Source: Kineothrix sp. MSJ-39 (GTDB taxonomy: Bacteria > Bacillota > Clostridia > Lachnospirales > Lachnospiraceae). From it: 57,824 nt of DNA. Shown piece by piece: positions 36,666 through 45,308 of this stretch; the first letter of the stretch is position 1, and every line of letters starts with the position of its first letter. Under the pieces are notes generated by a model. That model was not told the DNA's origin. It did no database searches and worked only from the letters and a program-made list of their open reading frames with translations. The position numbers and the translations under genes are program-made. The stretch is taken from NCBI RefSeq assembly GCF_018917935.1, contig NZ_JAHLPN010000018.1, forward strand, positions 1-57,824, written 5' to 3'.

Positions 36666-37671
36666 CAGCATCGAAGGTCATGACAGATATCGGACCATAG
36701 GTGCTGGTCTGGTAAACCGGTGTGTCAGCACCGAAGCTGTGGAAGTAAACATAGGATGAGGTGACATTGATATCACTGTAGTTACCCTCCGCTACAATTT
36801 CAGGATTGCTGCCGTCGATTCCCATACGCATAAGTGCCGGGGAAGACGGATCGTTTTTCTGATAGTATACATAGCTGCCTGCTACATTGAACAGATCGAC
36901 GCGGTCGGTTGTCAGAACCGTATTACTGCCGTCTGTCAGATCATAGCGGCAAAGCTGATAATTATTTTCCGTGTCCAGATAATAGATGGAACTGCCGGAT
37001 AAGGTCGGATACCACATGTTGTACTCGAACAACGTCTGGACGGTGCCTGACTGTGTATCATAACTGTAAAGGTAGTGATCCTCCGTAGTACCGTTATAAT
37101 AGATCACACCATTGGCAGCACTTGCAGGATTGACCAGATATTCCGCAACAGCCCTGGCATCGGACTTGTCGGTATTAACAGCATAAAGCTGCAGTGTTTT
37201 GGCATTTTCCACTGCCTTTTCATAATAGAGTGTATTACCGATCAGGTTCAGCGTATTACAGCTTGATCGATCCAGACAGGTAATATTTTTACCATTTGTT
37301 TTGCACCGGTAAATACCGGACATATGGATCAGAAAACCAAGACCGCTGGCTTTTGATGCCTCTTTCTGGTAATAATACAGATAATTGCCGCCTTTATTCA
37401 GAAAGGCAAGGGAAGACTGTCCAAGCTTGGTGACTTCCGTCTGGTCGGGATTCATGCTGTAAAGCGTATAATCATCATAGGCATTTGCAAAATAGACCTT
37501 GTTGTCGGCTTCACAGAAGTAGCCGCCATTGTTCAGATTCCCGGCGGTATTTCCGACCGTATCGGAAGGATTTTGCGGAAGCCTTGTGGCAAGGCGGGAT
37601 ACAAACGTAAGCCCGAAGATCAGTATCAGGATAACGGAGATGGTAATGATCACAGTTTTTTTACTGTTCAT
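36634..37671 (-). CDS. Membrane-anchored DUF5050-type beta-propeller protein
   Basis: 345 residues from the minus-strand ATG at 37671, preceded by GAAAGGA; the frame extends further upstream without support. An N-terminal hydrophobic anchor (about 6-25) is followed by short repeats of the type VYFANAYDDYTLYSMNPDQ, NYLYYYQ, GVIYYNGTTEDHYLYSYD, YIYYLD-like. These are typical of the DUF5050 family of extracytoplasmic propellers. Function is unknown; a surface or envelope role is likely. Confidence 0.75.
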   Translation of the reverse strand: MNSKKTVIITISVILILIFGLTFVSRLATRLPQNPSDTVGNTAGNLNNGGYFCEADNKVYFANAYDDYTLYSMNPDQTEVTKLGQSSLAFLNKGGNYLYYYQKEASKASGLGFLIHMSGIYRCKTNGKNITCLDRSSCNTLNLIGNTLYYEKAVENAKTLQLYAVNTDKSDARAVAEYLVNPASAANGVIYYNGTTEDHYLYSYDTQSGTVQTLFEYNMWYPTLSGSSIYYLDTENNYQLCRYDLTDGSNTVLTTDRVDLFNVAGSYVYYQKNDPSSPALMRMGIDGSNPEIVAEGNYSDINVTSSYVYFHSFGADTPVYQTSTYGPISVMTFDAAKAAALQAID

Positions 37672-37865
37672 AAAATTATTCCTTTCATAGCATTTTCTGG
37701 CTATATTATAGCAGATAGAATGATAAAAGGAAATCATGGAAGCAGGCAAATTAAAGTAGAGAGAAATATAAAAAATATTTTACATAAATTCCGGTTTTAT
37801 TTTACAAAGAATTGATAGCAGAAAAAAAGAAGACCGGATAAAATAAACGGAATGGAGGAAACACA

Positions 37866-38990
37866 ATGGATCTCGGTATATTAAGAGAGGAGATTGATGA
37901 GATCGACGGAAAGATCGTGGATCTGTATGAAAAACGAATGGATATCTGCAAACAGGTGGCAGAGTATAAGATCGAAACCGGAAAAAAGGTGTTTGACAGA
38001 ACACGTGAAGAGGAAAAGATCAGAAAGGTCAAATCGCAGACACACAATGAGTTTAACAGCCACGGTGTGGAAGAACTGTTTGAGCAGATCATGTCCATGA
38101 GCAGAAAGCTGCAGTATCAGATGCTGGCGGAAAAAGGAAGCCTTGGCAAACTGCCTTTCATCGGAGTTGATGAGCTGGATACCAAAAAGGCAAGAGTTGT
38201 ATTTCAGGGAGCAGAGGGTGCTTATTCGCAGGCTGCCATGGATAAATATTTCGGGGATTCCGTCAACAGCTTTCATGTGGAAACATTCCGTGATGCAATG
38301 AGCGCGATCGATGAAGGTAGTGCGGATTTTGCTGTTTTACCGATCGAAAATTCCACAGCGGGTATGGTCAGTGAGATTTATGATCTGCTTGTAGAGTTTG
38401 AAAATTATATTGTCGGGGAGCAGATCATCAAGATTGAGCATTGTCTGCTGGGTTTACCGGGAACAGATCTGTCCGAAGTCAGAACCGTATATTCCCATCC
38501 ACAGTCCCTGATGCAGAGCGCACGTTTCCTGCAGGGCTATGACTGGCGTCAGATCAGCATGCAGAACAACGCATTTGCCGCACAGAAGGTTAAAAACGAT
38601 GGAGATAAGTCGCAGGTAGCGATAGCAAGTGAATATGCGGGCAAGATCTACGGACTGGAAGTACTGCAGAAGGGGATCAATCAGGCAGAAAATAACTCCA
38701 CCCGTTTTATCATCGTAACGAACCAGAAAATCTTCCGGAAAGATGCGCACAAGATCAGCATCTGCTTTGAGGTACCACACCAGAGTGGTTCCTTATATCA
38801 TATGTTGTCCCATTTCATTTATAATAATCTGAACATGTGTAAGATCGAAAGCCGTCCGATCGAGGATCGTACATGGGAATACCGGTTTTTTGTGGATTTT
38901 GAAGGAAATCTGGCAGACAGTGCTGTGAAGAATGCGCTGCGTGGACTGCGGGATGAAGCAAGAAATATGAAGATCCTTGGCAATTATTAA
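37866..38990 (+). CDS. pheA: Bifunctional chorismate mutase/prephenate dehydratase
   Basis: 374 residues. An AroQ-type chorismate mutase (about 1-85: LREEIDEIDGKIVDLYEKRMDICKQVAEYK) precedes the prephenate dehydratase domain (about 110-285: VVFQGAEGAYSQAA, LPIENSTAGMVSEIYDLL, NSTRFIIV). The C-terminal ACT domain carries GSLYHML and IESRPIEDRTWEY, where phenylalanine feedback binds in this family. It converts chorismate to phenylpyruvate. GGAGG precedes the ATG. No adjacent aromatic genes; ppx follows 49 bp later. Confidence 0.95.
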   Translation: MDLGILREEIDEIDGKIVDLYEKRMDICKQVAEYKIETGKKVFDRTREEEKIRKVKSQTHNEFNSHGVEELFEQIMSMSRKLQYQMLAEKGSLGKLPFIGVDELDTKKARVVFQGAEGAYSQAAMDKYFGDSVNSFHVETFRDAMSAIDEGSADFAVLPIENSTAGMVSEIYDLLVEFENYIVGEQIIKIEHCLLGLPGTDLSEVRTVYSHPQSLMQSARFLQGYDWRQISMQNNAFAAQKVKNDGDKSQVAIASEYAGKIYGLEVLQKGINQAENNSTRFIIVTNQKIFRKDAHKISICFEVPHQSGSLYHMLSHFIYNNLNMCKIESRPIEDRTWEYRFFVDFEGNLADSAVKNALRGLRDEARNMKILGNY

Positions 38991-39039
38991 AATTGTATGT
39001 TTTCTGCATTTGTAAAATGATACAAAGGAGATTGATAAC

Positions 39040-40596
39040 GTGGCACTGAAAACATTTGCTGCTATTGATGTCGGTTCCTTTGAACTGGCAATGAAAATTT
39101 TTGAAATATCACCCAGAGCCGGACTGAGAGAAATTGATGATATCAGACACCGGATCGATCTGGGTACGGATACCTACACAACCGGAAAGATCAGCAATGA
39201 GCGGATCAATGAGCTGTGTGAGGTGTTAAAAGAATTTAAGGAAATTATGCGTACTTACAAGGTGAATGCCTACAGAGCCTATGCAACGAGTGCGCTCAGG
39301 GAGACGGAAAACCGGCTGATCATCCTGGATATGATAAAAAACCGTACGGGACTGGATATAGAGGTACTCAGCAATTCCGAGCAGCGTTTCCTGGATTACA
39401 AGGCAATCGCCTCTAAGGGCGAGGGCTTCCAGAAGATCATTGAAAAGGGAACTGCGATCGTGGATATCGGCGGAGGCAGTGTGCAGATTTCCCTGTTTGA
39501 CAATGATTCCCTGATCACGACGCAGAACATCAGACTCGGTGTACTGCGTATGCGTGAACGGATCCTTTCCATGCAGGTAAAACCATCCCAGTATGAAAAG
39601 CTGATCGAAGAGATCGTGGATAATCAGCTGGAAATTTTGAAAAAAATGTATTTTAAAGATCGTGTGATTGATAACATCATTGTTGTGGATGACTATCTTT
39701 CACCGGTGATGCAGAATCCTGCTGTATGTGCTGGCGGCGGCTATATGACAAGGGAGGACTGTATTGCTCTTGCCGGTCAGCTGCAGGGCAAAAACAAGGC
39801 AGAGATCGCAAAAAAGCTGGGAATCAGCGAAGACAAGGTCTTTCTGCTGTTTAACAGTGTTGTCCTGATGAAACGGGTGATCGAATGCATGAATGCAAAG
39901 CTGTTGTGGGCGCCCGGTGTGACACTGTGTGATGGTATGGTTTATGAGTATGCAGAGGGTAACAAACTGATCAGCCCGGAGCATGATTTTGAAAAAGATA
40001 TCCTTGCCTGTGTTGCCAATATCAGCAAGCGGTATATGGGCAGTAAAAAGCGCAGTGAATCGGTGGAAAATATCGCACTGACGATCTTTGACAGCATGAA
40101 GAAGATCCACGGACTCGGCAAAAGAGAACGTCTGCTTCTGCAGATCGCCGCAAAGCTGTATGACTGCGGAAAATATATCAGCATGACAAGTGTGGGAGAA
40201 TGCTCCTACAGTATCATCATGGCAACGGAGATCATCGGTCTGTCACATCTGGAACGTGAAATGGTTGCCAATATCGTAAAATATAACCGGATCGATTTCC
40301 CGTATTATCATGAAAATGGGGAGCAGCTTGGCATGGATCTTGCCTCTTATCTGAAGGTAGCAAAGCTGACAGCGATCTTAAAGCTGTCAAACGGGCTTGA
40401 CCGGAGTCACAAACAGAAGTTCAAGACGATCAAGGCAACGCTGCATGAACAGGAGCAGGAGCTTGTACTTTCTGTAGATACAGCGGCTGATATCACACTG
40501 GAGAAGGGACTGATCAAGCCAAAGGCGCAGTTCTTTGAGGAAGTGTATTCAATCAGACCGGTTATCAGACAGAAGCGTAATTACAGGAAACAATAA
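39040..40596 (+). CDS. ppx: Ppx/GppA exopolyphosphatase-family protein
   Basis: 518 residues from a GTG start after AAAGGAG. The ASKHA-fold domains have the phosphate-1 motif FAAIDVGSFELAMKIFE and phosphate-2 motif AIVDIGGGSVQISLF. The C-terminal HD-like domain (about 330-500) reads AAKLYDCGKYISM, so the His of the HD pair is replaced by Tyr and that domain is probably not hydrolytic. The family removes terminal phosphate from polyphosphate or (p)ppGpp. Position 12 bp before ppk supports polyphosphate turnover. Confidence 0.88.
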   Translation: MALKTFAAIDVGSFELAMKIFEISPRAGLREIDDIRHRIDLGTDTYTTGKISNERINELCEVLKEFKEIMRTYKVNAYRAYATSALRETENRLIILDMIKNRTGLDIEVLSNSEQRFLDYKAIASKGEGFQKIIEKGTAIVDIGGGSVQISLFDNDSLITTQNIRLGVLRMRERILSMQVKPSQYEKLIEEIVDNQLEILKKMYFKDRVIDNIIVVDDYLSPVMQNPAVCAGGGYMTREDCIALAGQLQGKNKAEIAKKLGISEDKVFLLFNSVVLMKRVIECMNAKLLWAPGVTLCDGMVYEYAEGNKLISPEHDFEKDILACVANISKRYMGSKKRSESVENIALTIFDSMKKIHGLGKRERLLLQIAAKLYDCGKYISMTSVGECSYSIIMATEIIGLSHLEREMVANIVKYNRIDFPYYHENGEQLGMDLASYLKVAKLTAILKLSNGLDRSHKQKFKTIKATLHEQEQELVLSVDTAADITLEKGLIKPKAQFFEEVYSIRPVIRQKRNYRKQ

Positions 40597-40608
40597 TGGA
40601 GGCATAGC

Positions 40609-42780
40609 ATGGGAGAAAAATCAGAAAAGCCGTTTCGCAATCCGGCTTATTATACAAACAGAGAACTGAGCTGGCTGCAGTTTGATAACAGAATCTTAGG
40701 GGAGGCAAGGGATAAGAGCATTCCATTGTTTGAACGGCTTAAATTCCTAAGCATCACAGCCTCCAATCTGGATGAATTTTTCATGGTACGTGTGGCATCT
40801 TTGAAAGATATGGTGCATGCAGGCTATGAGAAAAAGGATATTGCGGGCATGACACCGCAGCAGCAGTTAAAGGCACTCAATACCGAGACACATGAACTTG
40901 TAAATATGCAGTATTCTACATATAACAGAAGTCTTTTGCCACAGCTTAGCGCAAACGGACTTCATATCATCACCCAGCACGAAAAACTGACGAAAAAACA
41001 GGAAGAGTATCTGAACCGTTATTTTGAAGACGAGGTATATCCGGTTCTGACACCGATGGCAGTAGACAGCTCCCGTCCGTTCCCGCTGATCCGCAATAAA
41101 TCGCTGAATATCGGCGCACTGGTGCGGAAAAAAGGTGAAGAAAAGGCAGAGATCGAGTTTGCTACCGTACAGGTTCCTTCCGTTCTGCCGCGTATCATCC
41201 AGCTCCCGCAGGAGATCGGAGAAAAAGGTGCGACTGCAACTGTCATCTTACTGGAAGAAGTGATCGAGCATAATATCGATCAGTTATTCCTGAATTATGA
41301 TGTGATCTGTGCACATCCGTTCCGTATCATGCGTAATGCGGATCTTTCCATTGACGAGGATGAAGCAGCCGATCTGTTAAAGGAGATTGAAAAGCAGCTT
41401 AAGAAAAGACAGTGGGGAGAAGCAATCCGTCTGGAAGTAGAGGATGGCATTGACAAACGGCTGTTAAAGATCATCAAAAATGAGTTAAAACTTTCCGAAG
41501 AGGATATTTATTATATTCCGGGTCCTCTGGATCTGACCTTCCTGATGAAGATGTATGGCATGGACGGCTTTGACGCCCTGAAGGTACCGAAGTATACACC
41601 GCAGCCCGTCAAAGAATTACCGGCAGATGCAGATATTTTTGAAGAGATCAAAAAGCATGATATCCTGCTGCATCATCCATACCAGACTTTTGAGCCGGTC
41701 GTGGATTTTGTCAGAAAAGCGGCAAGAGATCCACAGGTACTTGCGATCAAACAGACACTGTACAGAGTCAGCGGTAACTCACCGATCATCAAAGCGCTCG
41801 CACAGGCGGCAGAAAACGGAAAGCAGGTTTCTGTTCTTGTGGAATTAAAGGCAAGATTTGATGAGGAAAACAACATTGTCTGGGCGAAGATGCTGGAAAA
41901 AGCAGGCTGTCACGTTATCTACGGACTGGTAGGCCTGAAAACACATTCCAAGATCACACTGGTTGTCAGAAGAGAAGAGGACGGTATCCGCAGATATGTA
42001 CATTTAGGCACAGGTAACTATAACGATGCGACGGCAAAGCTGTATACCGATACAGGACTTCTGACCTGTCAGGAGGCAATCGGGGAAGATGCAACAGCCG
42101 TATTCAATATGCTTTCCGGTTATTCCGAGCCAAAGAGTTGGAATAAGCTGGCACTGGCTCCGCTCTGGCTGAAGGATAAATTTTTATATCTGATCGGCAG
42201 AGAAGCGGAAAATGCAAAGGCAGGAGAGAAGGCACATATTGTCGCAAAGATGAACTCCTTATGTGACAGAGATATCATCGAGGCACTTTACAAGGCAAGT
42301 GCAGCAGGCGTAAAGATTGAGCTGATCGTCCGCGGTATCTGCTGTCTGAAGGTAGGCATTCCGGGCGTCAGTGAGAATATCACAGTACGTTCGATCGTCG
42401 GAAATTTCCTGGAGCATGCCCGTATTTATTACTTTGAAAATGCAGGCAGTCCGGAGGTATATATGTCAAGCGCCGACTGGATGCCAAGAAATCTGGAACG
42501 CCGTGTGGAGATTTTATTCCCGGTAGAACAGGAAGATCTGAAGGAAAAAGCAATCCATATCCTGCGCGTCCAGCTTGCAGATACATTGAAGGCACATGTG
42601 ATGCAGGCGGATGGCAGCTATGAAAAAATAGATAAGAGAGGCAAAAAGCTGATCTGTGCACAGGATACCTTCTGTGAGGAAGCGATCCGTGAAGCAGAGG
42701 AAGCAAAAGCCAAGGATGATCCGGCAAAGGACAGAGTATTTATCCCGGAAAAGAGCCAGATCATACAGGAGGACGAATGA
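40609..42780 (+). CDS. ppk1: Polyphosphate kinase 1
   Basis: 723 residues, a full-length PPK1. It reversibly polymerises the gamma phosphate of ATP into polyphosphate. The N-terminal block is NRELSWLQFDNRILGEARD. The two PLD-like catalytic His residues are in GLKTHSKITLVVRR and YVHLGTGNYND (about 440-465). GGAGG precedes the ATG. The last 4 bp overlap the HAD phosphatase gene (ATGA), indicating coupled translation. Confidence 0.95.
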   Translation: MGEKSEKPFRNPAYYTNRELSWLQFDNRILGEARDKSIPLFERLKFLSITASNLDEFFMVRVASLKDMVHAGYEKKDIAGMTPQQQLKALNTETHELVNMQYSTYNRSLLPQLSANGLHIITQHEKLTKKQEEYLNRYFEDEVYPVLTPMAVDSSRPFPLIRNKSLNIGALVRKKGEEKAEIEFATVQVPSVLPRIIQLPQEIGEKGATATVILLEEVIEHNIDQLFLNYDVICAHPFRIMRNADLSIDEDEAADLLKEIEKQLKKRQWGEAIRLEVEDGIDKRLLKIIKNELKLSEEDIYYIPGPLDLTFLMKMYGMDGFDALKVPKYTPQPVKELPADADIFEEIKKHDILLHHPYQTFEPVVDFVRKAARDPQVLAIKQTLYRVSGNSPIIKALAQAAENGKQVSVLVELKARFDEENNIVWAKMLEKAGCHVIYGLVGLKTHSKITLVVRREEDGIRRYVHLGTGNYNDATAKLYTDTGLLTCQEAIGEDATAVFNMLSGYSEPKSWNKLALAPLWLKDKFLYLIGREAENAKAGEKAHIVAKMNSLCDRDIIEALYKASAAGVKIELIVRGICCLKVGIPGVSENITVRSIVGNFLEHARIYYFENAGSPEVYMSSADWMPRNLERRVEILFPVEQEDLKEKAIHILRVQLADTLKAHVMQADGSYEKIDKRGKKLICAQDTFCEEAIREAEEAKAKDDPAKDRVFIPEKSQIIQEDE

Positions 42781-43433
42781 AAAAAGCAGTCATTTTTGAT
42801 CTGGACGGAACACTGACCAATACATTAAAATCACTCTGGAAGTCAACGAATATGGCACTGGCGACTGCAGGACTGCCACCGCATGAGATCGACAGCTATA
42901 AGTATTTTGCGGGAAACGGGGCAAAAGAACTGATCCGCAAGAGTCTGATTGCGGACGGAGATACGGAGCTTGTGCATTTTGACAGTGTGATGGAGGCATA
43001 TAACAGCATTTTTGAAGAATACTGCATGTATGAGGTAAAGCCTTATGACGGGATCCCGGAGCTTTTGAAAGAACTGAAGGAAAGAGGTCTGCATCTGGCG
43101 GTCAATTCCAACAAACCACAGCCGCGTACGGTAGATGTGGTGGAGCAGATCTTCGGAAAAGACACCTTTGACCTTCTTGTCGGACAATGCGAGGAACGCA
43201 AGAGAAAACCTGCGCCGGACGGCGTAAATTATATTCTGGATAAGCTGCATCTGAATAAGGAAGATGTACTTTATATCGGCGATACCTGTACGGATATGCA
43301 GACCGGCAAAAGTGCAGGCGTGTTTACCGTGGGAGCACTCTGGGGCTTTCGCGACAGACAGGAGCTGACCGAAAACCATGCAGATGCCATTATTGAAAAG
43401 CCGTTGGAGCTTTTGCAGTATATTGATCAGTAG
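42777..43433 (+). CDS. HAD-superfamily phosphatase (phosphoglycolate phosphatase-like)
   Basis: 218 residues. HAD motif I is IFDLDGTLTNT with nucleophile Asp9, motif II lies in AVNSNKPQ, motif III Lys in KRKPAPDGVNYIL and motif IV in YIGDTCTDMQTGKSAG. A helical C1 cap (about 15-90) makes it Gph/PpaX-like. Substrates may include phosphoglycolate or pyrophosphate. Its start overlaps the ppk stop, so a role alongside polyphosphate metabolism (for example pyrophosphate removal) is possible but unproven. Confidence 0.88.
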   Translation: MKKAVIFDLDGTLTNTLKSLWKSTNMALATAGLPPHEIDSYKYFAGNGAKELIRKSLIADGDTELVHFDSVMEAYNSIFEEYCMYEVKPYDGIPELLKELKERGLHLAVNSNKPQPRTVDVVEQIFGKDTFDLLVGQCEERKRKPAPDGVNYILDKLHLNKEDVLYIGDTCTDMQTGKSAGVFTVGALWGFRDRQELTENHADAIIEKPLELLQYIDQ

Positions 43434-43507
43434 GGCGAGGATTACTGAAAATGTAGAATGGTCAGCTGCCTGATAGAATGTATCGATAGGCGCATAGGGA
43501 AAGCGTT

Positions 43508-43550
43508 ATATGGAGGCTACAGCAGTTTTACTGCTGCAGCCTCCATATTT
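43508..43550 (+). terminator. Terminator of the ppx-ppk-HAD operon
   Basis: An 18-bp near-perfect stem (43508-43525 with 43531-43548, one mismatch) with loop TTTTA. The downstream T-run is short (ATTTGTT). Confidence 0.7.
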
Positions 43551-43934
43551 GTTGCTAACATTTGCCAGTTTTGTTTCTGCAGGAATTGATTTTTAGTTCC
43601 CCGGTATTTCATTGTATTTTGCGTGATCTTCTGCCAGGTGATTCCTTGATACTTGCATGGTTTTCTGCCCAATGATTGCCCGGCAATTCATCTTTTTTAT
43701 GACTTTTGATACATATGGTATGAAGGCTGATAGAGAGTACAGATATGTTTCGCCCAAACTTGACGTATTTGCTTGTTTAGGATGAACTGAAATTTCCTCT
43801 CATGGAATACTTTCGCCCCAAATGTGTGAAAATGTTGAAGCAGGACGAAAAAATAGAAAGAATGGAAAGTGTATTACACAAATTCATGGGAATTGATGCT
43901 ATTTTTTCGCCTAAAGTAAGGCATAAAGATAACA
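43551..43934. other. Intergenic stretch with repeated TTTCGCCC motifs
   Basis: No convincing gene lies here. Three related motifs occur: TTTCGCCCAAA (43748-43758), TTTCGCCCCAAATGTGTGAA (43811-43830) and TTTCGCCTAAAGT (43905-43917). An open frame starting at 43802 reads into the next gene but lies upstream of that gene's promoter, so it is unlikely to be coding. Confidence 0.55.
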
Positions 43935-43963
43935 TTGCCTGCCATCCAAAAGTCCGTTATAAT
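43935..43963 (+). promoter_or_regulatory. Promoter of the Cof-type phosphatase gene
   Basis: TTGCCT (43935-43940), a 17-bp spacer and TATAAT (43958-43963), 22 bp before the ATG. Confidence 0.8.
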
Positions 43964-43984
43964 AAAACCGTAAGGAGAAAGAAT

Positions 43985-44803
43985 ATGGAGAAAGAAATAA
44001 AACATACCGGGATCAAACTGATCGCAACGGATGTAGATGGTACTCTTGTGAAAGATTCCTCCCGAGAGGTGTCGCAGGAAGTGATCGAGACCATTCAGCA
44101 GCTTGTGGACAAGGGGTATTACTTTATGATCGCAAGTGGCAGGCAGTATGGCAGCATTCGTAAGATGTTTGCACCGGTTAACCGAAATCTGCTTTACATT
44201 GCGGAGAATGGCGCACATATTATCAAAGACGGACAAAATTATGCGGTCACAAAGATGAAACGGGAAGATGTGACAGCGATCATGGCACAGCTCCGCAGTT
44301 TTTATCCGGAAGGCTGTCATGTAGTGGCATCAACGGATCACGGTTGTTTTCTCGAGAGTAAGGATGCGGATTTCATCCATCTGATCCGAGATGAATACAG
44401 AAATGATGTGACATTGACAGACGATATTCTGGCGCATGATGTGGATATTGTGAAGCTGGCGATCTATAAAAAGGGCAGTATCCGCGAGATTGGCGAGAAG
44501 GTCCTTGTGCCTGCATGGAAGGATAAAGTGAAAGCCTGCCTGGCGGGAGAAGAATGGGTTGACTTCATGGATGCTTCCGTGGACAAAGGAAATGCCATGA
44601 AAGTAGTGCAGGAAGGACTTGGTATCACGCCACAGGAAACAATGGTATTCGGTGATAATGAGAATGATATCGGACTTCTGAAGTCGGCAGTTTGCAGCTA
44701 TGCGGTGGAAAATGCCAAGGAGATTGTAAAGGTGGCAGCAGCATACACATGTCCGCCCTATTGGGAGAATGGTGTACTTTCCGTCCTGAAAACATTGTTA
44801 TAA
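43985..44803 (+). CDS. Cof-type HAD hydrolase
   Basis: 272 residues from ATG 43985, after AAGGAGA and a good promoter. HAD motif I is IATDVDGTLVKD and motif IV is VFGDNENDIGLL. The large C2B cap (about 85-190) marks the Cof/YidA subfamily, which dephosphorylates sugar phosphates, FMN or PLP. The motif region VDKGNAMKVVQEGLGI carries the conserved Lys. The physiological substrate cannot be assigned. The following 110 bp contain the start region of a small acidic protein gene. Confidence 0.88.
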   Translation: MEKEIKHTGIKLIATDVDGTLVKDSSREVSQEVIETIQQLVDKGYYFMIASGRQYGSIRKMFAPVNRNLLYIAENGAHIIKDGQNYAVTKMKREDVTAIMAQLRSFYPEGCHVVASTDHGCFLESKDADFIHLIRDEYRNDVTLTDDILAHDVDIVKLAIYKKGSIREIGEKVLVPAWKDKVKACLAGEEWVDFMDASVDKGNAMKVVQEGLGITPQETMVFGDNENDIGLLKSAVCSYAVENAKEIVKVAAAYTCPPYWENGVLSVLKTLL

Positions 44804-44914
44804 CTTGAATTAAGCTCTGTTGCAGACTTTTGGAAGCGGAAGTAATAACCAGACAGCAGAGAACGACGGTCTGTAAAAACAATTAAATGAATGAAAAAGC
44901 AAAGGAGAAGAATT

Positions 44915-45178
44915 ATGCCTGAATTTGATGAAAAAGTATTGGATGTATTTTTAGAAAAGCAGTTACAGCTGTTCCCGGAAGAAGTGGCAACGACAAGAGA
45001 GGAAGCGGAGGACTTTCTGGAAGAATGTATGGCGGTTGTGGTAAAGGGAGCCAAGGAAGTCTGGACTTACTTCGATGAGGAAGGGGTAGACATTTCAGAA
45101 ATGAATGAAGCGGATATTTTAGATGCGGATGAAGTGTTTGCCATCGGCGACGGACGTTTTCTGATCGTGGAAGCGTAA
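44915..45178 (+). CDS. Small acidic conserved-type protein, unknown function
   Basis: 87 residues from ATG 44915, after AAAGGAG. It is strongly acidic (many Glu and Asp), with one Cys and predicted helices (FDEKVLDVFLEKQLQLF, TREEAEDFLEECMAVVV) and a short C-terminal beta pair (VFAIGDGRFLIVEA). I have seen this shape only as uncharacterised Firmicute proteins and do not assign a function. It may be co-transcribed with the phosphatase upstream. Confidence 0.7.
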   Translation: MPEFDEKVLDVFLEKQLQLFPEEVATTREEAEDFLEECMAVVVKGAKEVWTYFDEEGVDISEMNEADILDADEVFAIGDGRFLIVEA

Positions 45179-45238
45179 AAGTCGGATTGCCTTAAGAAAA
45201 CTTTAAGAAAAAATACCATTGCAAGTGTTTCTGAATCA

Positions 45239-45266
45239 TTGACGCACCCAGATATTGTGGTATAGT
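45239..45266 (+). promoter_or_regulatory. Promoter of the FnIII surface protein gene
   Basis: TTGACG (45239-45244), a 16-bp spacer and TATAGT (45261-45266). Confidence 0.65.
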
Positions 45267-45308
45267 AATAATAAGGGTTTTTGATTGTGAAAATGAAAGG
45301 AGAATATC

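Noticed and set aside
43802-43984. 61-codon N-terminal extension of the Cof-type phosphatase
   Set aside because: The promoter (43935-43963) and ribosome site place the start at 43985, and the extension is not HAD-like.
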